A DNA stretch of 64,000 nucleotides from CBDANZ01 sp965197865 (GCA_965197865.1 CBDANZ010000003.1:372001-436000); one strand, 5' to 3'; positions 51,809 to 62,509 are shown, counted from the stretch's first letter. The notes: generated by a model from the letters alone, not told the origin. Program-made: numbers and translations.

Positions 51809-53246
51809 CTGATCAGGGCTTCTTTTTCCAGGCGAGCGCCTTGAAGTAGCTGTCCACCTGCTGCTGGTATCCGGCAGGCGGCTTGTCATCCACGCCCGCA
51901 GCCAGTCGATCGCGGGCGTCTCCGGCCTGCAGGCGCCTGGCGATTTCCGATTCCGCCTGTTCAAGCGCCAGCGTCGCCTGCTTGCGCAACTGCTCCCATT
52001 TCGCGAAATCCTGCTTGAACGATTCGGTGCCAGGCGCCGAGAGCGTCATGCTCCGGTCCTCGAAGGTGAAGCCAGCGTCCCCCTGGGCGAACGCCGGATT
52101 CTCGCGTCGAAGCTGATCCAACATCTCGCGCGCCTGCTGAAGCTGGCGGCTGTACTCCTCGCGAAGTTGTCCAACGTCGCCGCTGCCCACTCCCCCGCCA
52201 GACCGCCCTTGCCCCGACTGGCTGGCTTCGCTGGCAGACTTCTGTTGGGCTGGAGAATCGTCGCTCTGCCCGCTCGGCTGTGCTAGGTTCTCCAGCTCGC
52301 GCGCGAGGCTGTCAATGCGTTGTCGGAGCTCCTGCGCGCGCGCAAGCTGATCGATCAACCTCCGAGCTTCCTTGTCGTTCCCTCCAGTCGCACTCGCGAG
52401 CGTGTCGGCGGTCTTCTCGAGCGCGCGAGCAATCTCTTGCTGAGCGGCGAGGGTGGCGGCGGTGCTCGCGGGCTGGCTCGGCGGCTTGCCGCTCTCGACG
52501 CCACCTGCGGCCGCCCGCATCTGGTCGGCCGACTACTGCATGCGGTCGGCAATCCGTTGCCGATCGATTTCGCGCGCTGCTTCGCGCGCCGCGTCACCAA
52601 GGGCGTCTCCGGCGGGCTGCTCGTCTGCGCTGCGATCGCTCTTGACCCCTGCCGCCTGGCGCTCCAGGCTGTCTTGCAGCCGGTGGACGCGCTCGGCCAG
52701 ACGCTCCTCGTCACTAGCCAGCCGACGCAGAGCCTCTCGACCAGACTCGCCCGACCCAACCTTGCCGCGCTCGGAGGCCACCTGACGCTGAGCGGTGGCC
52801 AGCTCCCAGGCCTCGAGCTGCATGTCACCGAGTGCGCGACGCCGCTCGTCGGGCACCGCCGCTTGCAACTACCGCCGCAGCTCGTCGAGCTTCTGGATCG
52901 CGCGGTTGCCGCTCGCGCTCGTCTGATCCGAATCCTGGCGGCGCAGATCGCTCGTGGCGCTGCGCATGGCCTCCGCCGCCTCTCCCATCTTGCGGCTGTT
53001 GTCGCCGCCTCCCCCGCCCCGACCCGGCTGGCTCGCCATCTCGCCCGCCATTTCCTCGGCACGCTGCCGCAGCTCGAACTGTTCGCGCGTCAGCTCCTGC
53101 AGCTCGCGCCTGCGCTCCTCGGGCGTCATCCCGCCGCGGCGTGCCAGCTCCTGCTGCTGGCGCAGCAGCTCATCCTGGCGACGAGCCAGCTCTTTGATCT
53201 TGTCGAGCATGCGCTCTTGGGCGGTTTCACGCTTTTCGATGCCTAG

Positions 53247-53506
53247 CAGTCCGTATATGGGCTCCTCCCGGTGATCAAGCGAGTGGGTCGTGACGGTCGG
53301 TCCTTCGCGTCGGTTGCGGTCGTATATCCGGCCTGTCCGTGGAGAGCCTTTGCCTCCTGGCCAACATGGATAGTCGCGCACCGCGGGCCAATCGTGGTGC
53401 CGGCGTCGAGCGCCAGGGCTGCTATCGGCCTGATGCGGTGTCGGTCGGACCGAAGGGCCATGTCAGGGTCACTCGCTCAGCATCTCGCGTGGAGGTGTAG
53501 CTCGGG
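53247..53506 (-). ncRNA. candidate IS110/IS1111 bridge RNA region (non-coding end)
   Basis: About 260 bases between the transposase stop and the element end contain no gene. IS110-family elements encode a bridge RNA in a non-coding end: downstream of the transposase in the IS1111 subgroup, upstream in the IS110 subgroup (here 54548-54785). No structure was computed, so the placement follows only from the family rule. Confidence 0.3.
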
Positions 53507-54547
53507 TTACGCCGCGTCCGGCAGTGCGCAGGGCACATCCTTGTGCCAAACCGCCCAAACGAGTCGGCCGAGTTTGTTCGCCACGGCAATCGTGGCTTTG
53601 TTGTAGCCGCGCCGCGCGTGCACCGTCATCGCCCAGTGGTGCAGACGCGTGAGGGGCTGCTGGGCCGCCCGGCGCCGGTGGGCCGACGCGAGCACCGCGC
53701 GCGCGCCGTGGGTGAGCAAGCACCGGAGATACACGTCCCCGCGTTTACTGATCCCCCCGAGGCGCCGCCGCTGCCCACTCGAGTACTCGCGCGGCGTCAG
53801 GCCGAGCCAGCTGGCAAACTGGCGCGCGCGCCGGAATGCGTGGATGTGCCCGACGGTGCCGACGAGGGCCGTGGCGGTCAACAGCCCAATCCCGGGAATC
53901 GTCCGCAGTCGCATCACGACGGGGTCGGCGTCGGCCAGGGCGCGCAATTCCCGTTCCAGGCCGGCAATCCGAGCCTCAATCGCCCGCACTTCCTCGTGGA
54001 CGCTCGTGAGCACCTGCCGCAGATGCCTCGGCAACACGGTGGCCGCCTCGTCGAGCAGCACAGGCAAGGCCCGCAGCGCCGCACAGGCCCCCGCCGGCAG
54101 CAGCAGCCCCTGTTCCCGCAAGAGCCCGCGTAACACATTGATGCGCGCCGTCCGCGTCGTCATCCACTGCTCGCGCACCCGGTGCAGCGCCACGAGCGCT
54201 TGCTGCTCGACCCGCTTCACCGGGACACGGGGTATCTCGCCCGACCGGATCGCCTCGCGGATCGCCTCCGCATCCGCCCGGTCCGTCTTGTTGCACCGCA
54301 CGTAGGGCCGCACGTACGCCGGGGGCACGAGGGTGACGCGATGGCCGTGTTGCTGGGCAACCCGCCCCCAGTAGTGGGCGGTGCCACACGCCTCCATCAC
54401 CACATGGGTCGGCGGCGTCTGCGCGAGAAAGCGGGCGAACCGTGCGCGGTTGAGTCGCTGGCGCGACCACACGCGCCACCGGGCATTGGCGATCGCCAGC
54501 TCGAACACGGACTTTGCCAGGTCAACGGCCACTGTCGTAGCATCCAT
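53507..54547 (-). CDS. IS110-family DEDD transposase
   Basis: 346 residues from the ATG at 54547, chosen for AGGAGG seven bases upstream. The RuvC-like DEDD domain shows Asp in TVAVDLAKSVFELAI, Glu in VVMEACGTAHYWG and the acidic pair in RCNKTDRADAEAIREAI. The C-terminal transposase_20 domain reads LRTIPGIGLLTATALVGTVG, FASWLGLTPREYSSGQRRRL and GGISKRGDVYLRCLLTHGAR, with the conserved Ser in YSSG. It looks intact and active. Confidence 0.93.
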   Translation of the reverse strand: MDATTVAVDLAKSVFELAIANARWRVWSRQRLNRARFARFLAQTPPTHVVMEACGTAHYWGRVAQQHGHRVTLVPPAYVRPYVRCNKTDRADAEAIREAIRSGEIPRVPVKRVEQQALVALHRVREQWMTTRTARINVLRGLLREQGLLLPAGACAALRALPVLLDEAATVLPRHLRQVLTSVHEEVRAIEARIAGLERELRALADADPVVMRLRTIPGIGLLTATALVGTVGHIHAFRRARQFASWLGLTPREYSSGQRRRLGGISKRGDVYLRCLLTHGARAVLASAHRRRAAQQPLTRLHHWAMTVHARRGYNKATIAVANKLGRLVWAVWHKDVPCALPDAA

Positions 54548-56892
54548 TTCGGTTTCCTCCTGGTTGTGGCTGATGGGCATCAGCTGATGCGGCACATCAT
54601 GCCGCATCGGAACCGGGAGGAGTCCATACCATCATGGTGAAAGTCCGTCTGCATTCGACGAGCGATGCATCCTCGTGGCCTGCGTTGCTCCTCCATCAAA
54701 TACAGGCGGTATTCTCGGTCGTCGCGCCTTGCCCGCGAGACGCCTCGCTCGTCTCGGTGCAGCGCCCGACTTTCACCACGGACTGCTAGGGGCATTTCGT
54801 AGTTGGTCCGCTGCTGACGCAGCAGCTCCTGGTCGAAGAGGCTCGACAAATCCTGCGTGCCGCGGTTTTCGCCACCGCTGTTCCCAGCCTGCTGGCCCAC
54901 CTCCTGGCGCCTCTTCGCCTCGGCGTGCGCCTTGAGCAAATTGTCCAGCGCTTCCATTTCTGACGTCAGCGCCTCTGCCGTCTTCAGACGGTCGAGCGAC
55001 GCGACCGCCTGGCCCATCGCCATGGCCGCGGCCGTCATTGCGTCTTCCCCCGGCAGCGTCTGGCCAGCGCGCAGGGGGCTGTCCGGCCGCAGCGGCGACC
55101 GTCTCGGATCGCGCATCGTCGATTCGCGGAAGGAGCTGGACGTGGCCTCTACACGCGCTTTCAGCTCCGCCTCGGCGCGAGCGACGGCTTTGACATCCTG
55201 ATCCGATCTGGCACCGCCAGAGGCCTGCGCGCGTGGATCGAGCTTCCAGGTGGCGACGATGATCTCCTTCTGCGCGGCGGCCAGATCCGCAACCGACCGA
55301 TCGCCGCGACCAATCGCCTGGTTTCCCGCAAGCGCGAACTCCTGCTCGAACGGTTTCACCTCGAGGAAGAAGATGTCGCTCCGTGCCTCGCGGGCGCGCC
55401 TGGCGCGCGCGTCCGTAGTACGACACGAAGTCGCCCGGCTGGACGTTCAGGTCTTCGAGATACAGCGTGTGCGCGCCGGTGACCGAGACAGCTGGCGTCG
55501 CGACGCTCAGCGGTACCACTCGTTCAGCGCCGCCGCCCACGGCATAAACAAGCTCAAGGCGGTCGATGCCGAAGTCGTCTTCGGCCTGGGCCTCGATGTC
55601 CACCTCTTCGAGCGGCGTTACTTCACGGTCACGCGCCGGTTTGAGCACGCGGACTTCCGGAAGCCGATCCTCGAGCGTGCGGATGAAGTACTCGGCGTAG
55701 CCTGGATTGGCGAAGCCCTCACGGTCTGCCAGCGCCACGCGATACGAGCTATCTTCGACAACCGTGAGCGCCCCCGCCAGCACATTGCTGGCCTGCGGTG
55801 TCAACGCGATCGTCTTGCCATCGGCGAGCGTCATGCGGCCGGTGGTAGCCGCACCCACGGTGTGGACTCGAAGGCGAACGTCAGTACCCACCGGCGCGTA
55901 GATGTCGCCGCTATCTTCTTCGGTTCGCCGCGGCAGGCGCAGGGCAGGCGGGTAGGTGTACTCGAGATCGATGCGCGCGACGCGCGGCGCCTGCACAATG
56001 CGGATCTCGTAGGTCGGCGACGTCACGGCGCCGACGACAACACGATATTTGAACGACACGCCGACGGCCTCGACCGAGAGCGTGAATCGGCCCGACCCAT
56101 CGGTCGCCATTTCCGTGACACGCCACGCCTCGTCCTCCGCCGAACCACCTGCTCCCGCCATCGTCTCGGCGCGCAGTACCTGTGCCACGACCGGAGCACG
56201 ATTGCCGACGAGCCGCGCTTCGATGCGGAGCGGAGATCCCGCCCGTAGTCGCGCGTCGCCGGGCGTCACTTCGAGCGCAACGCGCGACGGGAACAGCGTA
56301 AGCGACAACGCGTCGATGGCGCGACGCCCGGTCTCTCGACCAGAAAACGCGACGGTCCCCAGAACGAGCGCAGCCCCCACGGCCCGATACCCGGCGCGCC
56401 GGAGACTTGCGGTGGGTACGATGACCCCGGGGTCGACCGCCGATGCACGACGGCCGGCATCGGCCACCATGAGCCCGGCGAGCGAGGTGAGGCTGTGGGT
56501 CTGCTCAGCGCTGAGATGGACGGCGCTGACCAGCCGATCGTCGAGCCATGGTTCACGCTCTTCGATGAACCGCGCAATGCGTGCGTCGGTCGGAGCCTTG
56601 CGAGCCGGCCAGAATCCCCAGACCAGTGCGGCCACGGCGAGGACGATCGCGGCCACACCGACCGTGCCAAGCGCGAGAAGCGAGCGGCCGGTCCACGCGG
56701 TGGCAACAAGCGCCAGGGCCAGCACGCCGACGCCGCCAGGGCCGCGCGCAGGGTCCCCTGAAAGACGGTCAGCCGCCACCACCGCGCGCGCACGCGGCGC
56801 AGGAGCTCGCCGATCGGCCGATAGGCTGCGTCCATCTCGTCCTAACAATCGTAGCGCGGTCCGGTCAGAGCCGCCCGGAATCAATGAGGCGT

Positions 56893-58776
56893 CTACGCGG
56901 TCCTCGCGCCAAAGAAGCTTTCAAGAGCGAGCACCGCGACCATCAGCGCCAGCACGTACTGCCAAATGTGCTGGCGATCTTCCTCCTGCCCGGCCACAAT
57001 CCGTCCTTCGGCTCGCGCGACATCCTTCAGCGAGGTTACGGCCACCTGGAATTCATCCGCCGTCAGACGTCCGGGATCCGACTCGGCCGAATCGACGTTC
57101 ACCGCGACGCGGCGAGACGAAGCCCGGCCGGCCGAATCTTTCGTCAGCGCCACGATCCCCGGCTTTGAAGGCACGCCTGGCGGTGCATTGCCGACGGTGT
57201 ACTCGCCCGCGTGCGGCCGGGGTCCTGACAGATACCGAACCGCTTCATGCAGGAACGGCACGAAGGTCGCGTGCAGCGGGAAGTCGTTCCAGCCGTTGTC
57301 GAGGTCCGAGGCGAGCGCGAGCACGCGGCCCTCACCCAGGGCGCACTCGACGAGCGCCGCCTCCCCCGTCGTGAACCGCGCCAGCGTCTCACAGTCGGAC
57401 CCGCGAATCGTGACGGTCCGCCGAAACGTCACGAGGCCAAGCGTCGCCATCCGCGCGCCGAAGGCCTGAAAAATTGGATGCCGCACGTCGGAGGGTACCA
57501 GCCTGCGTTCCCGTTCGCGCTCGGAAGCCGCGGACGTCTCCAGCGAGAGCACGCCGGCCTGCGCACCGGCGGCCACCTCCGCGTCCACGGTGGGCCCGGC
57601 CGCCAGCAGCACGCCGCCGCCATCGCGCGCGTACCCCGACAGCAGCTCGCGGCCGCGCCCATCGAGGCCGCGGGTGGAGACCAGCGCGACCACAGCGTAG
57701 CGATCGAACCGGGCGCGATCCCAGGATGAGAGCTGCGCACCGCTCACACCTTCTACTTCGTAGGCGGCGCCCCCGGCGCCCGCAGCCAAGATCGCGTGTC
57801 GCAGATAAAACGCGTCGCGCTCGAGGCTCCCGGTGGCGGTGACGACCAGCACCGTCGGCCGGCCCGCGCTGTTGAGCACCAGATACCGGACGTTGTCGGC
57901 TTGCACGCCATCGCTGTCGTCCACCGACACGACAGCGTTTGTGCCGCGCGCGCCGGCCAGCGTCACCTCCGTCCATTGGCCGCTACCAATCGACGTCCTG
58001 GTTTCCGCCGCGACGACGCCGTCCACTGTCAATCGCACGCGTGCTTCCCGAGATGCCCCGCCGGCGTTGCGTACGATCGCCACGACGCGATCGCCGATGG
58101 GGCGGACGGCGGTGACGGCGAGGTTCGCAGGAGGGGCGCCGACGTCGGCCACCTCGATGCGCGCCGACTCCGGCACCGACGCGTGATCGCCTGCGTCCCA
58201 TCCGCTCTCCTGCATGTCACTGACGACGACAATCGTGCCGCGGCGGCCGTTGAGCAGCTCGCTAGCCGCGTGGAGCCCCGCGCGATAGCGGGTCGCGCCG
58301 AAGCCGGGTGAGGCCGCATCGACCGCCGCTCTGGCAACCCCGCGGTCGCGCGACGGACGGACGGCGATTTGTGCGGTGTCGGCAAAGGTCACCACGGCCA
58401 CGAGATCGCTCGAGGCCGAGCGAGCAATGGCGTCCTTCGCCATCTGCCTCGCACGTTCGAACTGGCCCGGCGCCGACAGGCTGAGCGATATGTCGAGGGC
58501 GATGACCGTCACGCCGGCCTGGTCGAACGCGGCGCGCGAGGGGAAGAACGGACGTGCGAAGGCGAGCGCGAGCAGCAGCAGCGCGGCCACTCGCAGGGCC
58601 AGCAGCAGCAGCTCCTTCAGGCGCCGGCGCCGCGCATTTTCGACCGGTGCCCGCCGCAGCAGCTTCACGGCCGAGAACTTCAGTCGAGCCTCTGGCTCCC
58701 GTTTGAGTAGGTGCAGCAGGATCGGCACCGCGGCGGCGACAGCCCCTATCAAGAACAGCGGTGAAAGAAAGGACAC
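56893..58776 (-). CDS. BatA/VWA membrane protein of the MoxR cluster
   Basis: 627 residues. The N-terminal BatA segment reads LFLIGAVAAAVPILLHLLKR, EARLKFSAVKLLRRAPVENA and LLLALRVAALLLLALAFARP (two helices). The VWA MIDAS is VIALDISLSLSAPGQ with DLVAVVTFADTAQ. A long beta-rich periplasmic part and a C-terminal helix (VLALMVAVLALESFFGA) follow. It is encoded 7 bases after the DUF58 gene. Confidence 0.85.
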   Translation of the reverse strand: MSFLSPLFLIGAVAAAVPILLHLLKREPEARLKFSAVKLLRRAPVENARRRRLKELLLLALRVAALLLLALAFARPFFPSRAAFDQAGVTVIALDISLSLSAPGQFERARQMAKDAIARSASSDLVAVVTFADTAQIAVRPSRDRGVARAAVDAASPGFGATRYRAGLHAASELLNGRRGTIVVVSDMQESGWDAGDHASVPESARIEVADVGAPPANLAVTAVRPIGDRVVAIVRNAGGASREARVRLTVDGVVAAETRTSIGSGQWTEVTLAGARGTNAVVSVDDSDGVQADNVRYLVLNSAGRPTVLVVTATGSLERDAFYLRHAILAAGAGGAAYEVEGVSGAQLSSWDRARFDRYAVVALVSTRGLDGRGRELLSGYARDGGGVLLAAGPTVDAEVAAGAQAGVLSLETSAASERERERRLVPSDVRHPIFQAFGARMATLGLVTFRRTVTIRGSDCETLARFTTGEAALVECALGEGRVLALASDLDNGWNDFPLHATFVPFLHEAVRYLSGPRPHAGEYTVGNAPPGVPSKPGIVALTKDSAGRASSRRVAVNVDSAESDPGRLTADEFQVAVTSLKDVARAEGRIVAGQEEDRQHIWQYVLALMVAVLALESFFGARTA

Positions 58777-58783
58777 GATGGGC

Positions 58784-59686
58784 TCAGAGCGCCTTCGCTC
58801 GTGTCGACAGATATGCGAGCAGCGCCATCTCGAGCGGTTCTGCGGTGCTGAGCAGGTGGTAGTCGATCCCGCAGGCGCCCAGCTCCCGCTTGTAGTGTTC
58901 GAGCAGGCCGCCCATTTCCTTCAAGTAGTGCCGGCACGCGACCGCAGGGACCACTATCACCTCTTCACTCGTCTCGAGGTCCTCGAACCTCGTGACGCGC
59001 TCGAACGGAAACTCGATTTCATCCGGATCCAGCACGTGAAAGACGATGACGTCCGTACCACGAAAGTGGAAGTGCTTCAGCCCGCGAACGACGCGCTCCG
59101 GCTCATCGAGCAGATCCGAGATGAGCACGACCATGCCGCGCTTGGTGAGCGAATCGGCGAGTTGATGCAGCGGCTTGGCGACGTCGGTCTCACGCCCGAG
59201 CTGCAGCTGATCGAGCGTGACGAGGAGCCTCCTCAGATGCCCCGGCCGTGCGCTGGCCGGCACCTGCGTAACGATGCGTTCGTCGAACGCCGTCAGGCCG
59301 ACGGCATCGCGCTGCCGGTTCATCAGATAGCCGAGCGCGGCCGCAAGGCACGCGCCGTACTCGTACTTGGTGATGCCGGGCGAGCCGTATCCCATCGATA
59401 CGCTGACATCCAGCAGCACGTGGCAGTCGAGGTTGGTCTCTTCCTCGAACTTCTTGACGTAGTGCCGATCGCTTCGTGCGTACACCTTCCAGTCGATCGT
59501 GGCGAGATCGTCTCCCGGCATGTACTGGCGGTACTCCGCAAACTCGACGCTGAAGCCCTTGAAGGGACTGCGGTGAAGGCCCGACAGGAAGCCCTCAACG
59601 ATTGTGCGCGCTTTCAGCTCGAGCGTGCCCAGACGCGCGACGACCGCGGGGTCGAGAAACTGCCGCTCGCGCGCGCTTTGGGTCAT
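58784..59686 (-). CDS. DUF58 domain protein
   Basis: 300 residues. GFSVEFAEYRQYMPGDDLAT, IDWKVYARSDRHYVKKFEEE and HVLLDVSVSMGYGSPG show the DUF58 motif with an embedded VWA-like MIDAS. LISDLLDEPERVVRGLKHF follows. DUF58 proteins are the usual partners of MoxR ATPases. It starts two bases after the MoxR stop. Confidence 0.92.
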   Translation of the reverse strand: MTQSARERQFLDPAVVARLGTLELKARTIVEGFLSGLHRSPFKGFSVEFAEYRQYMPGDDLATIDWKVYARSDRHYVKKFEEETNLDCHVLLDVSVSMGYGSPGITKYEYGACLAAALGYLMNRQRDAVGLTAFDERIVTQVPASARPGHLRRLLVTLDQLQLGRETDVAKPLHQLADSLTKRGMVVLISDLLDEPERVVRGLKHFHFRGTDVIVFHVLDPDEIEFPFERVTRFEDLETSEEVIVVPAVACRHYLKEMGGLLEHYKRELGACGIDYHLLSTAEPLEMALLAYLSTRAKAL

Positions 59687-59688
59687 GA

Positions 59689-60696
59689 CTACATGCCGCT
59701 CTTGGGTAACGGAACGGTCTCGAGGAGACGCTCGACAATCACGTCAGAGTTGACTCGCTCCGACTCAGCGGAAAAGTTCGTGATGATGCGGTGGCGCAGG
59801 ATCGGCTTCGCCAGCGCCTGAATGTCTTTCATCGAAACGTGATAACGGCCGTGCATCAGCGCGCGCGCTTTTCCGCCCAGCACGAGCGCCTGCGACGCAC
59901 GAAGGCCAGCGCCCCACCTCACCCATTTCTCGACGAACTCCCGCACGCCGGCGCGCCCGGGGCGCGACGCGTCGACCAGCCGGACCGCGTAGCGTGCGAT
60001 CTCCTCGGCAATCACGACCTGCCGCCCGAGCTCCTGGAACTGCAGAATGTCCGACCCGCCCAATACACAAACCGGCGACGGCCGCTTCGCTCCCGTCGTC
60101 TGTGTCACGACCGTCACCTCGTCGTCTTCCTTGAGATAAGAGATGATGACGTTGAACATGAAGCGATCGAGCTGCGCTTCGGGCAGCGGATACGTGCCTT
60201 CGAGCTCGATGGGATTCTGGGTGGCGAGCACGAAGAAGGGCTGCTCAAGCGGATACGTCCGGCCGGCGGCCGTGACGTGGCACTCCTGCATCGCCTCGAG
60301 CAGCGCCGCTTGTGTTTTCGGCGGCGTTCGGTTGATCTCGTCGGCCAGGACAATTTGCGCGAAGATCGGCCCTTTGACGAAGCGAAGCCGGCGGCTGCCC
60401 TGATCCTCGTCGAGGATCTCGGTGCCGGTGATGTCGGACGGCATCAGGTCCGGGGTGAACTGAATGCGCTTGAAATCGAGGTCGAGGATGCCAGCGAGCG
60501 TCTTGATCAGCAGCGTCTTGGCGAGCCCGGGCACACCGATGATCAGGCAATGTCCGCCTGTGAACAGCGCGATGAGCACCTGCTCGAGCACGTCGTCCTG
60601 GCCGACGATGACCTTGCCGAGCTCGGTAAGGATGCGCTCACGGCCTTCCGCGACCTGTTCCACGCTGACGACGGCCGCGCTCGAGCGTTCGTCCAC
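59689..60696 (-). CDS. MoxR-family AAA+ ATPase
   Basis: 335 residues. Walker A is IIGVPGLAKTLLIKTL, Walker B IVLADEINRTPPKTQAALLE, sensor 1 FFVLATQNPIELEGTYPLPE and the Arg-finger/sensor 2 region AQLDRFMFNVIISYL. MoxR ATPases act as chaperones that load metals or assemble protein complexes with VWA partners. It heads the intact part of the operon, with DUF58 and two VWA proteins downstream. Confidence 0.95.
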   Translation of the reverse strand: MDERSSAAVVSVEQVAEGRERILTELGKVIVGQDDVLEQVLIALFTGGHCLIIGVPGLAKTLLIKTLAGILDLDFKRIQFTPDLMPSDITGTEILDEDQGSRRLRFVKGPIFAQIVLADEINRTPPKTQAALLEAMQECHVTAAGRTYPLEQPFFVLATQNPIELEGTYPLPEAQLDRFMFNVIISYLKEDDEVTVVTQTTGAKRPSPVCVLGGSDILQFQELGRQVVIAEEIARYAVRLVDASRPGRAGVREFVEKWVRWGAGLRASQALVLGGKARALMHGRYHVSMKDIQALAKPILRHRIITNFSAESERVNSDVIVERLLETVPLPKSGM

Positions 60697-60709
60697 CTTG
60701 CCTCTCGAA

Positions 60710-60746
60710 AGCTAGAAGAAAAAGTCCTTCTGACTTCTAGCCTCAC
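60710..60746. repeat. CTAGAAGAAAAAGTCCTTCTGACTTCTAG imperfect inverted repeat
   Basis: CTAGAAG (60713-60719) and CTTCTAG (60735-60741) flank an internal AAGTC/GACTT between the DUF4159 and moxR genes. It could form a small hairpin and is of the same CTTCTAGACTTC phrase type as elsewhere. Confidence 0.45.
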
Positions 60747-61216
60747 TTAGTGCGTCAGCGCGTAAATGATCTCGTTGATCATCATGCGGTACGCCAGCGA
60801 CGTGTACTTGATGTAGCCGGGATACTCCTCGACATTCGACCACTCCACGCCGTCGCCCATATCGGTGTTCCAGTTGATGAAGAGCATCGGCCGCCCCTGG
60901 TCGTCGAAGATGGTGCGAAGGTGCGCCACGTAGCCGCCCTTCTCCCACGTCCGCTGGGCCATGAACGACCCGAGGCCCGGCACCTGCGGGTAGCCATCCA
61001 ACTTGTAGAAGCAGCTGAAGACGGGATGGTCCTTTGGAAAATCCACGATCTCGCGAGCCGGGAACACGCGCTTCATCTCGGAGGCGAGGTTGTCCCATTC
61101 GATCGGCCCGTGGAAGTCGTCGAACATCGCGATCCCGCCGCGCAGCAGAAATTCGCGTAGGGTCACAACATCGCTGTCGGTGAGCTTCAAGTTGCCGGGC
61201 TCGACAATGTAGATCC

Positions 61217-61234
61217 ACGGATAGGGGCTTTGCC
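61217..61234. repeat. left target duplication and terminal inverted repeat of the transposon
   Basis: ACGGATAGG (61217-61225) is the target duplication and GGCTTTGCC (61226-61234) the terminal repeat. The partner copies are at 63683-63700. Confidence 0.9.
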
Positions 61235-61240
61235 TACGAA

Positions 61241-62509
61241 CTACTCCAAAACCAGTGCTTGTTGGGCAGGCGCGGTCTTTTCTGGGCAGCACGCGCTCAG
61301 TGCCGGAAACGTCGCAGTCGCCCCAGACGCGGTGATTTCGTGGATTACGCAGACGAGGTTATGACAGAGCACCCTCAGCAGGGCTTCGTTCCGCTGCGCC
61401 ACAGGCGACTTGCTGCGGATCGTGTCGCCGAACTTCCGCTTGATCGCAGAGAAGGTCGATTCGACGTTCGACCGCTTGTGGTAGTGCGCGAGGAATTCGT
61501 CCCGCTGAAACTGAAAGAAATGGAACAGGCGATTCCATGTCGCCGACTTCCCGAAGACGGTGCTCGACTTGAACGGCACGAACGGTGTCGCACCCAGCGA
61601 CTCGATCAGGTCAAGGTTAAAGAGCGAGCCGTACGCTTTGTCGGCGCTGACGCGCTCAACGTTGAAGTTGCCCGCTGTCTCGGTCACGAGTGGGGCCAGC
61701 ATCGGCGAGTCGCCCGTGTGTTCGTCGGTGACGACCACAGCCGTGATGACGTTCGTTCGTGTGCCGACCGAGGCGTGGACTTTCAGGAAGCGCCGACGCT
61801 CCATGTCCCGCCCGTATTTCGCGCTGAAATGCCGGTAGAAGCTCTGTGTGCCGAAGCCGGTCGAATCCACGGCGAAGTCGGTTTCCAGGGCCTTGAGCGG
61901 CAGCGCGGCGCGTGCAATCAGCTTTTGCAGGACTGGCGTGAGCGATTCATTGTCCAGCGTATTGAAGATGCTGTTGTAGTGCGGCACGGCGTTGATCATG
62001 CCGTTGTCGGCAGCCGCCCGGAGGTCAGTCATAAATCGACGGCCGCTGACCGTGGAGTAGACCTTGTATGTCGCCGAAAAGATCATGTCGCTGAGTGGCA
62101 GCGATGGCCGACCCCGTTTGTATTCAGGCGACGGCACATCGGCCACGAGATCGCGGAGCAGCGCGCAGAACTGCGACTTCTCCGTCATCTGCGCCCGGTT
62201 GTAGGCGGGCCAGTCCTGCGGGTAGGTCACGCGGGCCGCACGAGTCTCAACCATCGTGCCATCTGGCGTCGTCTCCCGCCTCAAATAGAACTCGACCGCG
62301 TAGCCGTGCTTGCAGGTCTGCCCGCGCAGTTCGTAATCAGGGCAGTTGCAAATGAACTGCTCGCTGTTCTCCTGCACGACGGTGTAGCGCGTGACGTTGA
62401 CCGTCTGCGAGGGCACCGAGAAGGTCGCCATACCCTTGCGGATGATCCGCGCCGTCGCCGCCAGTGTCAGCCCCCGCTGCCTGCGTCCGTCCGTGGCGTC
62501 ATTCAACAT
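61241..62509 (-). CDS. DDE transposase with N-terminal SWIM zinc finger
   Basis: About 422 residues from the ATG at 62509 (MLNDATDGRRQRGLTLA); a GTG at 62515 and an ATG at 62431 are alternatives. Residues about 55-75 (FICNCPDYELRGQTCKHGYA) form a CxC...CxH SWIM finger, presumably for DNA recognition. The DDE core has DFAVDSTGFGTQSFYRHFSA (first Asp), RVSADKAYGSLFNLDLIESL (second Asp) and HYHKRSNVESTFSAIKRKFG (Glu). It ends 7 bases inside the left terminal repeat. Similar SWIM transposases occur in IS1182/ISNCY-like groups; the exact family is unassigned. Confidence 0.9.
   Translation of the reverse strand: MLNDATDGRRQRGLTLAATARIIRKGMATFSVPSQTVNVTRYTVVQENSEQFICNCPDYELRGQTCKHGYAVEFYLRRETTPDGTMVETRAARVTYPQDWPAYNRAQMTEKSQFCALLRDLVADVPSPEYKRGRPSLPLSDMIFSATYKVYSTVSGRRFMTDLRAAADNGMINAVPHYNSIFNTLDNESLTPVLQKLIARAALPLKALETDFAVDSTGFGTQSFYRHFSAKYGRDMERRRFLKVHASVGTRTNVITAVVVTDEHTGDSPMLAPLVTETAGNFNVERVSADKAYGSLFNLDLIESLGATPFVPFKSSTVFGKSATWNRLFHFFQFQRDEFLAHYHKRSNVESTFSAIKRKFGDTIRSKSPVAQRNEALLRVLCHNLVCVIHEITASGATATFPALSACCPEKTAPAQQALVLE

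Larger units (their letters stand above)
53243..54789 (-). mobile_element. IS110/IS1111-family element inserted in the DUF4175-like gene
   Basis: CTAGCAGTCCGT at 53243-53254 is the exact inverse of ACGGACTGCTAG at 54778-54789. Removing one CTAG plus everything between (1,543 bases) joins GAAATGCCC-CTAG-GCATCGAAAAG, which restores the reading frame (NYEMPL-GIEKRE) exactly. So CTAG is either a duplicated target or a duplicated core. Short sub-terminal inverted repeats fit the IS1111 subgroup. Confidence 0.85.
51813..56835 (-). pseudogene. DUF4175-like large membrane and coiled-coil protein, destroyed by five lesions
   Basis: Reconstructed as one gene of about 1,150 residues. It starts MDAAYRPIGELLRRVRARWW at 56835. 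Frameshift 1 near 56730 leads into GVGVLALALVATAWTGRSLL, DDRLVSAVHLSAEQTHSLTS and VDIEAQAEDDFGIDRLELVY. Frameshift 2 lies near 55400 before KPFEQEFALAGNQAIGRGD. An IS110-family element interrupts after QQRTNYEMPL. Coding resumes GIEKRETAQERMLDKIKELA. Ambers at 52869 and about 52530 replace Gln (LRR-stop-LQAAV; DRMQ-stop-SADQM). It ends at 51813. The C-terminal third is coiled coil. It sits between BatA-VWA and VWA genes of the MoxR operon. Confidence 0.8.

Noticed and set aside
19436..52871. Amber recoding suggested by in-frame TAG in arsC and twice in the DUF4175-like gene
   Set aside because: TAG is used as a normal stop by intact genes in the window (for example leuC and the transposon transposase). 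The amber genes carry other lesions or lie in decayed blocks. The transposon tRNA has anticodon UAA, which reads UUA/UUG and not UAG.
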